Part shown: positions 41,132 to 46,320 of the stretch, in pieces
Position numbering within the stretch: position 1 is the stretch's first letter
Layout: the number at the start of each line of letters is the position of its first letter
Origin: Clostridia bacterium
GTDB lineage: Bacteria > Bacillota > Clostridia > Oscillospirales > CAG-272
Length of the DNA stretch: 46,320 bases
Assembly: GCA_017503105.1 (NCBI GenBank)
Contig: JAFVTS010000016.1
Location: 1 to 46,320 of the forward strand
Reading direction: 5' to 3'
Notes under the pieces: generated by a model
Databases searched by the model: none
What the model was told of the DNA's origin: nothing
Seen by the model: only the letters and a program-made list of their open reading frames with translations
Program-made: the position numbers and the translations under genes

Positions 41132-41800
41132 ATGAATGACTTTATAAGATACATAAGAAAACACAAGCTCACGTTAGCTGATGACGTAGTAATTACTTCT
41201 GATAACTTAAAGATGCTCGGAGAATTTATAGGCGTCAGCGCGATAAGCAGAGTTATGCATTGCTTCGGAGAGAGAGGAATTATACTTCACGCAGGACTCA
41301 TACACGATATCCTCTACGAAAAAAGAGCTGATGAGAGGTTTAGTGACGGTTACGATATTGCAAGCGAGGCAATGTGCTTTTTATGCGATTATATGGGACA
41401 GCCTCTTGGGACGGTACTTGCCGTAAACAGCAAGGGAAAAGAACTGACTATTAGGGATATGTGCTTCAAAGCGGTCTTCAGGTACATAAACGGAAACCAT
41501 AAACACGAAAGCAACATTATCCATCTCGACCAGCCGAATTTAAGAGAAATGAGCGTGCCTTTTGAAAGCGAAAGCACCAGCGAAGAACGCTCAACAGATG
41601 TGAACGTAATAATGCTAAAAATCGGCTTGACCGAGAAGGAGAAATACACGCTTAAATTGATCATGGGCGGTATGAACCCGTACAGAGTATCGAAGTTTCT
41701 TGGAATGAGCAACCACGGCATTTATAACCGCGTTTACAGAGCAAGAGATAAGTACGTTAAGGTGTACGGTGTGCCTGCGAGCTGTAATTTACAATTTTGA
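41132..41800 (+). CDS. Sigma-70-like HTH regulator, 222 aa
   Basis: AAAGGAG precedes the ATG. The C-terminal region (about 160-215) has LTEKEKYTLKLIMGGMNPYRVSKFLGMSNHGIYNRVYRAR, the pattern of sigma region 4 or a LuxR-type HTH. The N-terminal part (1-150) is helical and includes DGYDIASEAMCFLCDYMG and IRDMCFKAVFRYI, loosely like sigma region 2. Such divergent sigma-like proteins are typical of conjugative elements. It sits with the 102-aa gene between terminators as a separate small unit. Confidence 0.75.
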   Translation: MNDFIRYIRKHKLTLADDVVITSDNLKMLGEFIGVSAISRVMHCFGERGIILHAGLIHDILYEKRADERFSDGYDIASEAMCFLCDYMGQPLGTVLAVNSKGKELTIRDMCFKAVFRYINGNHKHESNIIHLDQPNLREMSVPFESESTSEERSTDVNVIMLKIGLTEKEKYTLKLIMGGMNPYRVSKFLGMSNHGIYNRVYRARDKYVKVYGVPASCNLQF

Positions 41801-41830
41801 CGAGTTAAATTTCAAAAACGAATAGTAACG

Positions 41831-41887
41831 GCCACCGTGGGAAGAAACGCATTCGTAAAAACGTTCAACCTGCGGTGGCTTTTGTTG
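41831..41887. terminator. Terminator after the sigma-like gene
   Basis: GCCACCG (41831-41837) and CGGTGGC (41873-41879) close a longer imperfect stem, followed by TTTTGTTG. Confidence 0.7.
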
Positions 41888-41910
41888 TTATTCATTTTCA
41901 CGATATTTAA

Positions 41911-42225
41911 TCAAAACTCTTCAACTATACCGTAATCAGCATATTCGAAGATCGGAGCATCTTTGTCGGGGTTTATGGCTATTACGATACCGGAGCCCTC
42001 CATTCCGGCTATATGATGTACAGCACCCGAAATTCCTATTGCCAAATAAACTACCGGGGCAACAGTTCTGCCCGTAAGCCCTACTTGTTTTTCGTATGTC
42101 ATAAGTGCGGAATCGGTCATTCTTCTTAATGAAGCAATAGATGCGCCATAGCACTCAGCAAGCTCTGTTACCCGCCCTAAGTTATCCTTTACACCGTATC
42201 CGGCGGCAGAGCCTTTTATCGGCAA
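41911..42225 (-). pseudogene. etfA: Fragment of electron transfer flavoprotein alpha subunit
   Basis: The frame reads as the C-terminal FAD domain of EtfA: AAGYGVKDNLGRVTELAEC, QVGLTGRTVAPVVYLAIGISGAVHH, then NPDKDAPIFEYADYGIVEEF. The EtfA N-terminal half (about 200 residues) is missing and no etfB is nearby. The end lacks the last residues, cut by TGA with a family-like continuation after it. The open frame begins inside the kinase remnant, so it is a residue of deletion, not a gene. Confidence 0.82.
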
Positions 42226-42301
42226 TTATTGTGCCAAGGGTATTTATAAGCGTTGCCTTAGCCGCACAGCCACCGAAATCTATTCCCAAGAGATATCTCA
42301 T
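42182..42301 (-). pseudogene. N-terminal remnant of an FGGY-type carbohydrate kinase
   Basis: The 39-residue frame starts MRYLLGIDFGGCAAKATLIN, the phosphate-1 loop of FGGY sugar kinases (xylulokinase-like), then GTIIAD. After about residue 28 it loses similarity and runs out of frame into etfA sequence, so the rest of the kinase (about 450 residues) was deleted. The start is complete, so the break is inside the coding region. Confidence 0.7.
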
Positions 42302-42321
42302 AATTTAAATTTTTCTTTTTT

Positions 42322-42501
42322 TCAAAAGTTCGATGATTTATTTAAATTTTCAACCTCGTCTATATTTACGTCTATGTTATTGCAAAAACGCTTAGGTTTG
42401 TGTAAAATATTCAAACGAATCAATAAAATTTATTCGGGAGGATAAACTGCGGATCCCATCATATTGGATTGACCTGCAAATACAAATAAAAGTCTTTTCA
42501 T
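42322..42501 (-). pseudogene. N-terminal remnant of a SASA/CE6-like acetylesterase
   Basis: MKRLLFVFAGQSNMMGSAV is the block I (GQSNM) of sialate O-acetylesterase-like esterases. TAA stops it at codon 24, and the same frame continues for 35 codons with an HKPKRF segment resembling the next part of the family, then TGA. The remaining hundreds of residues are absent. It lies just after the FAD oxidoreductase gene. Confidence 0.65.
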
Positions 42502-42522
42502 CTTTTTAATATCTCAAGTGCC

Positions 42523-43737
42523 TTAAATATCACTTTCGTGAAGCTTTACACCGCGACGCACAAGTTCCATCTGAAGTTTCTTTATATCAAGAGTAGTAAA
42601 GTCATCGCTCATTGCAGCGGCAACTCCTGCCGCCTCGCCTGTAACAGCACAATCCGGAATTGCTCTGGTTATATCCCACATATTGTCGGTAACGGAAATA
42701 CATCTACCGGCGGTAATAAGATTTTTTACTTCTTTACCGTAAAGCGTTTCAAACGGAATTTCAAACACAGGTCCGCGCTTACGCCAATCGGAAATCATAC
42801 CGATGGAGCTTTCAAAGTGTTTATGCACCTCAAACTCGTCGAGCACATATTCACCGACAAGTTTTCTTGTCATTCTTAACTGGGGTATAGTTGCTATTGT
42901 TACAGGAAACGCTACGTTTTTGCCTTCATACTTTGAGAGAAAATCTTTCAAGGTATACTCGTGCGAAAACTGCATAAACTCAGAAATTTCCTCTCCGTCA
43001 ATGCCTCCAAATTTACGTTCAAGCAAATACTTGTGTTTGACGTCATTTTTTCTTTGCTCTTCAGGTACATCAGAAAAACCGACCATATTTAAAATATATT
43101 TTCCTTCAACAAAAGCATAATACCAAGCGGCTAGAATGTTTCCATTAAAATGAGTAGTACATTTTGCACCCGCAAGGTGACATATGTCAGCATCACCGGT
43201 AGTGTCAACAACACTTCTAACCTCTACGGCGCGCCTGCCACTCTTGTTTTCAATGACAACATATGTAATTTTGCCTTCTTCCATTTTCACGTTTGCCGCA
43301 AGAGTGCCGTAAAGAATTTTAACTCCCGCATCAAGAAGGACTTTTTCTGCATCAATAGCAAAAAGCTGCGCGTTAAACTGTACTTGGAAACGTTTTCCTT
43401 TCGCACGAACTTCAATGCTATCGTTCCTATCCAACCACTCATCGGGATATCTCGATTCCACTCCGTGTTTTATGGAAAGTTTTAATAGTTCCTCTGCAAG
43501 TCCAAATGATACCTGACGTCCCATGCCGTCACAAATGGGTAAATATATAGTTACTAGCCCAGCGGTTGCAAGACCGCCGAGCATATATCCTTTTTCGAGC
43601 AAAATGACCTTGGCTCCGCTTCTTGCCGCCGCAAGGGATGCCGCGATTCCCGCAACACCGCCTCCGACAACAAGCACGTCGCATTCATAAGCTACGTTTA
43701 TTATGTTTTTCTCTTCAAAATTTGCAATCCTTCCCAT
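42523..43737 (-). CDS. FAD-dependent oxidoreductase, 404 aa
   Basis: The N-terminal dinucleotide fold CDVLVVGGGVAGIAASLAAARSGAKVILLEKG, GGLATAGLV and the late LITAGRCISVTDNMWDITRAIPDCAVTGEAAG place it in the FAD_oxidored family (PF12831), which often occurs in sugar and cell-wall degradation loci with unknown substrates. The length is normal for single-domain members. AAGGAG precedes the ATG by 6 bases. It sits 41 bases after the large surface-protein gene and before the three gene remnants, so it is probably the surviving part of a partly decayed operon. Confidence 0.88.
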   Translation of the reverse strand: MGRIANFEEKNIINVAYECDVLVVGGGVAGIAASLAAARSGAKVILLEKGYMLGGLATAGLVTIYLPICDGMGRQVSFGLAEELLKLSIKHGVESRYPDEWLDRNDSIEVRAKGKRFQVQFNAQLFAIDAEKVLLDAGVKILYGTLAANVKMEEGKITYVVIENKSGRRAVEVRSVVDTTGDADICHLAGAKCTTHFNGNILAAWYYAFVEGKYILNMVGFSDVPEEQRKNDVKHKYLLERKFGGIDGEEISEFMQFSHEYTLKDFLSKYEGKNVAFPVTIATIPQLRMTRKLVGEYVLDEFEVHKHFESSIGMISDWRKRGPVFEIPFETLYGKEVKNLITAGRCISVTDNMWDITRAIPDCAVTGEAAGVAAAMSDDFTTLDIKKLQMELVRRGVKLHESDI

Positions 43738-43778
43738 AAAATCTCCTTATAAATTTGCAAATAGTTTCTTACGAAAAA

Positions 43779-46320
43779 CTATCCCTCTCCGGTTTCTTTA
43801 TTACAACTCTTCATATTATAATATCCCGAATTAATTATAATGTCATCTACACGAAGTGCCGTATCATTAACCGTGTCGGCATATGCGTTCATAAACACAA
43901 AACCGCTTGAAATCTCATTCCTAAAATCAAGAAAACTTTCAGCAGTCGATCCTTTAGGTATAGCAAGGTCCGTTATGATAGCAGGCACACCGCTTTCAGT
44001 GATTACTACTGAACCGTCAGTGTTATAAGCTGTAAGCGTTGCATTAAAGAAATCTACTGTCACTATAAACTCCGTAAACTCATTGGAAAGAGTTCCTATT
44101 ACGAAATTCTTGTTATTATTCAACAAAATCTTTCCTTGAACATTGGTTTGGAACAGAACAAATGTTATGTTTGAGGATGCGCCTTGGAGTCTTACAACAA
44201 TTTGCGATGGAACTTTATCATCAACGGTTGCAAGTTTAATACGAAAAGTTGCCGAGGTATCATCACCTATAAAGTTTGTTAAATTCCCGATAGCTTGCAT
44301 ATTTGCATATTTTTTTGAAGACCAGAATAAATATTGTCCGCCATTTCCGTCATCTACCGTCTTGATGACAGTACTAAAATTCTTATTAGCATAATAGTTT
44401 ATACCGTTATCACTATCGTTTTTATAGTCCGTTCCGTCCGCATTAGTATAAGCATCTACTGTTACATCGTCGAAATCTTCGATCCATTCAGTTTTCCATC
44501 TAGCATAAACATTAAACTGAGATGTACAACCGGCAGGAACTTCATATATTTGATTTTGGAAAGTAGATTCTGTATACCAACCACAGAATTCCATACCGTT
44601 CTTATCTGCAATCAGAGGAAGACTTGTCTTATCCATAGGTGAATGATAATAATTCGTTCCTTCAGGAAGCTCGTTCAGTTCTATTCCGTTGTAAATTATA
44701 GCATTTTGAGCTTCTGTGTAAGAAATCCATTTTGCATAAACTTTAATCGCTCCAAGAGTACCGGCTTTTATTCTTGTAATCGGCTTTGTAAACTCCTTAT
44801 CTAAAAACCATCCAGCGAAAATTTCAAGTTCTGTACCGGACTCTACATTTTGCGGCAAATCAGTACCTAACTCCCTATCATAATTCATCGGAGAACCAAA
44901 AGGCAAATTAGCCGAACCTAATCCATCGTAAACGATATCGGTTGCATCGGCGGTAAATTTTTTCATTACATACGATCCCGAGTTGATAATTATATCATCA
45001 ACTCGAAGTGCGGTTTCTTTCTCTGTATCCGCATACGCATTTAAAAATACAAATCCGCTAGAAATTTCATTTTTAAAGTCAAGAAAGCTTTCCGCTGTAG
45101 AACCTTTAGGTATAGCAAGATTAGTGATGATAGCCTGGGTACCATTCTCTGTAATTATCACGGAACCATCTGTATTGTAAGCGGTAAGTGTCGCGTTTGC
45201 AAAATCAACAGATACTATTATTTCGGTAAATGTATTTGAAAGATTTCCTATTACGAATTTTTTATTATTATTTAATAGTATTTGTCCTTGAGCGTTGGTC
45301 TGAAACAGAATAAATGTTACGCTTGATGAAGCACCTTGAAGTCTAACTACAATTTGAGAAGAAGCTGTATCGTTATCGGTTGCAAGCTTCATACGAAAAG
45401 TTGCTGAGGTATCATCACCTATAAAGTTTACTAATTTTCCGGTAGGCTGCATATTTGCATATTTTTTTGAAGACCAATATAAATATTGACCTCCGTTTTC
45501 ATCTAATACAGTTTTAATAACAGTACTGTTATTCTTATTTGCGTTATAATTTACGCCGTTATCGGTATCATTTTGATACTCGGTTCCATCCTCGTTAGTA
45601 TAAGCATTTACAATTATTTCATTAAAGTCTTCGATCCACTCGCTTTTCCATCTTGCATAAACATAGAAAGGTCCCGTCTGACCGGCAGGTATTTCATATA
45701 TGGGTGATTCAAAATTTGAATCCGAATACCAACCATAAAATTCCTTTCCGGTTTCGTCAGCAAGAACTGGTAAGGGAGTAGTTTCCTTTGGGTTATAATA
45801 ATACCTGGTTCCAAACGGCATAATACCTACGCCACGGTAAACTATAGCATTAGGTGCACTTTCGTCAGGAAGAACAGCTCCTTCAGGAAACCCACCACTA
45901 ACAATAATATTATCTATTCTTAATTCACCATTACCTTCTATTGGAGATGAATACCAATCAATGATGTATGTGCTACAATAACTAACATATTCGCTATAAG
46001 TGAATACTTTACTATCCTTTGATAACGTCAGCTCGGTTTTTGCTAAAAAATTACCATCATTATCAAATGCATAAAGTATACCGCTTTTGGTATCAAGGCT
46101 TACTGTGAGCGTTGTAAAATCCATTGATAACTTTGTGAGCTTAATCGCTGAATCTCCCAGTCTTACAGCTCCGTCAGCATCAAAATTAAAAAGATTTGAA
46201 CAGTAAAGATTTGATGCCGCCGTGGGTGTCGGCTGTGCACGTAAACGGAGTCTTGATTTTAAAGCTGGGGCATCACCATTAAGAGCAACATCTACGCTAA
46301 ATGTTACAATATTATCTGGA
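43779..46320 (-). CDS. Repeat-built surface protein, partial at the right edge
   Basis: The frame stays open to the window end, so the N-terminus is not in view. Two kinds of module alternate. One is a beta-sandwich, about 225 aa, starting WIEDF and ending IINSG, like LamG or concanavalin-type modules. The other is a short InlB B-repeat (Flg_new) of the form NAIVYRGVG ... FYGWYSD ... VYARWK, near residues 92-162, 395-466 and 474-545 counted from 46124. Proteins of this design are extracellular. The C-terminus (NMKSCNKETGEG) has no LPXTG or other anchor, so it may be secreted or cut short. Base composition is clearly more AT-rich than the core chromosome. Confidence 0.88.
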   Translation of the reverse strand, partial: PDNIVTFSVDVALNGDAPALKSRLRLRAQPTPTAASNLYCSNLFNFDADGAVRLGDSAIKLTKLSMDFTTLTVSLDTKSGILYAFDNDGNFLAKTELTLSKDSKVFTYSEYVSYCSTYIIDWYSSPIEGNGELRIDNIIVSGGFPEGAVLPDESAPNAIVYRGVGIMPFGTRYYYNPKETTPLPVLADETGKEFYGWYSDSNFESPIYEIPAGQTGPFYVYARWKSEWIEDFNEIIVNAYTNEDGTEYQNDTDNGVNYNANKNNSTVIKTVLDENGGQYLYWSSKKYANMQPTGKLVNFIGDDTSATFRMKLATDNDTASSQIVVRLQGASSSVTFILFQTNAQGQILLNNNKKFVIGNLSNTFTEIIVSVDFANATLTAYNTDGSVIITENGTQAIITNLAIPKGSTAESFLDFKNEISSGFVFLNAYADTEKETALRVDDIIINSGSYVMKKFTADATDIVYDGLGSANLPFGSPMNYDRELGTDLPQNVESGTELEIFAGWFLDKEFTKPITRIKAGTLGAIKVYAKWISYTEAQNAIIYNGIELNELPEGTNYYHSPMDKTSLPLIADKNGMEFCGWYTESTFQNQIYEVPAGCTSQFNVYARWKTEWIEDFDDVTVDAYTNADGTDYKNDSDNGINYYANKNFSTVIKTVDDGNGGQYLFWSSKKYANMQAIGNLTNFIGDDTSATFRIKLATVDDKVPSQIVVRLQGASSNITFVLFQTNVQGKILLNNNKNFVIGTLSNEFTEFIVTVDFFNATLTAYNTDGSVVITESGVPAIITDLAIPKGSTAESFLDFRNEISSGFVFMNAYADTVNDTALRVDDIIINSGYYNMKSCNKETGEG
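43806..44486 (-). repeat. Beta-sandwich repeat unit B in the surface protein
   Basis: This unit of about 227 codons matches unit A at most positions, including DGT-Y-ND-DNG, GGQYL-WSSKKYANMQ, NFIGDDTSATFR, IVVRLQGASS and IPKGSTAESFLDF. It is the last module of the protein. Confidence 0.9.
44958..45638 (-). repeat. Beta-sandwich repeat unit A in the surface protein
   Basis: The near-identical partner of unit B, separated from it by two InlB-type modules. Both protein and DNA remain similar, with changes spread along the length, so the duplication is not brand new. Confidence 0.9.

Noticed and set aside
43840-44028. Near-identical plus-strand frames at 43840 and 44983
   Set aside because: They are antisense copies of the same repeat in the surface protein, so their similarity only reflects the repeat.

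Overview
The window looks like chromosome from an anaerobic, low-to-mid-GC Clostridia-type Bacillota, probably a gut or rumen lineage known mainly from assemblies. This is inferred from MecA, RemA (DUF370), YicC/YloC, RlmH, a QueT-type transporter, an NfnAB-type electron-bifurcating pair, strong AAGGAGG ribosome binding sites and near-consensus TTGACA-17-TATAAT promoters. No species can be named from the sequence alone.

Region 1 (1 to about 6.5 kb) is the right end of a mobile element with AGA/CGA-rich codon use unlike the neighbouring chromosome. It holds a 20-codon leader peptide with hairpins and a terminator, a small HTH protein, about 350 bases of apparently structured RNA ending in a terminator, then mazF, a degenerate serine-recombinase-like protein and a 49-aa protein, all linked by 4-base stop/start overlaps. 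Three large serine recombinase genes follow; the middle one has no catalytic domain. This is the most unusual part of the window.

Region 2 (6.6 to 22.3 kb) is mostly core chromosome. A ten-gene minus-strand operon runs nrdR-yicC-remA-rpoZ-priA-def-fmt-rsmB-rlmN-rsgA. Around it lie an SGNH hydrolase, a 68-aa hydrophobic protein, a lipoprotein, two membrane proteins, gap and the RNase P RNA gene rnpB.

Region 3 (21.5 to 35.2 kb) mixes carbohydrate and housekeeping genes. It contains an AraC regulator divergent from an EamA transporter and a GH20 enzyme, murD (with no normal start codon in frame), a two-repeat lipoprotein overlapping a cysteine desulfurase gene, rlmH, a CYTH protein, a NagZ-like GH3 enzyme, mecA, queT with a structured leader, and nfnAB.

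Region 4 (35.4 to 40.0 kb) is one minus-strand operon: a TetR regulator, a large GH42-like hydrolase, an ABC ATPase and its permease, all with overlapping ends. Its perfect promoter is overlaid by two palindromes built from the same half site.

Region 5 (40.0 to 46.3 kb) starts with tRNA-Leu(CAG) behind a structured leader. A small pair follows (a 102-aa unknown and a sigma-like HTH protein), then three decayed gene fragments (etfA tail, FGGY-kinase head, SASA-esterase head), an FAD oxidoreductase, and a large repeat-built surface protein that runs off the right edge.
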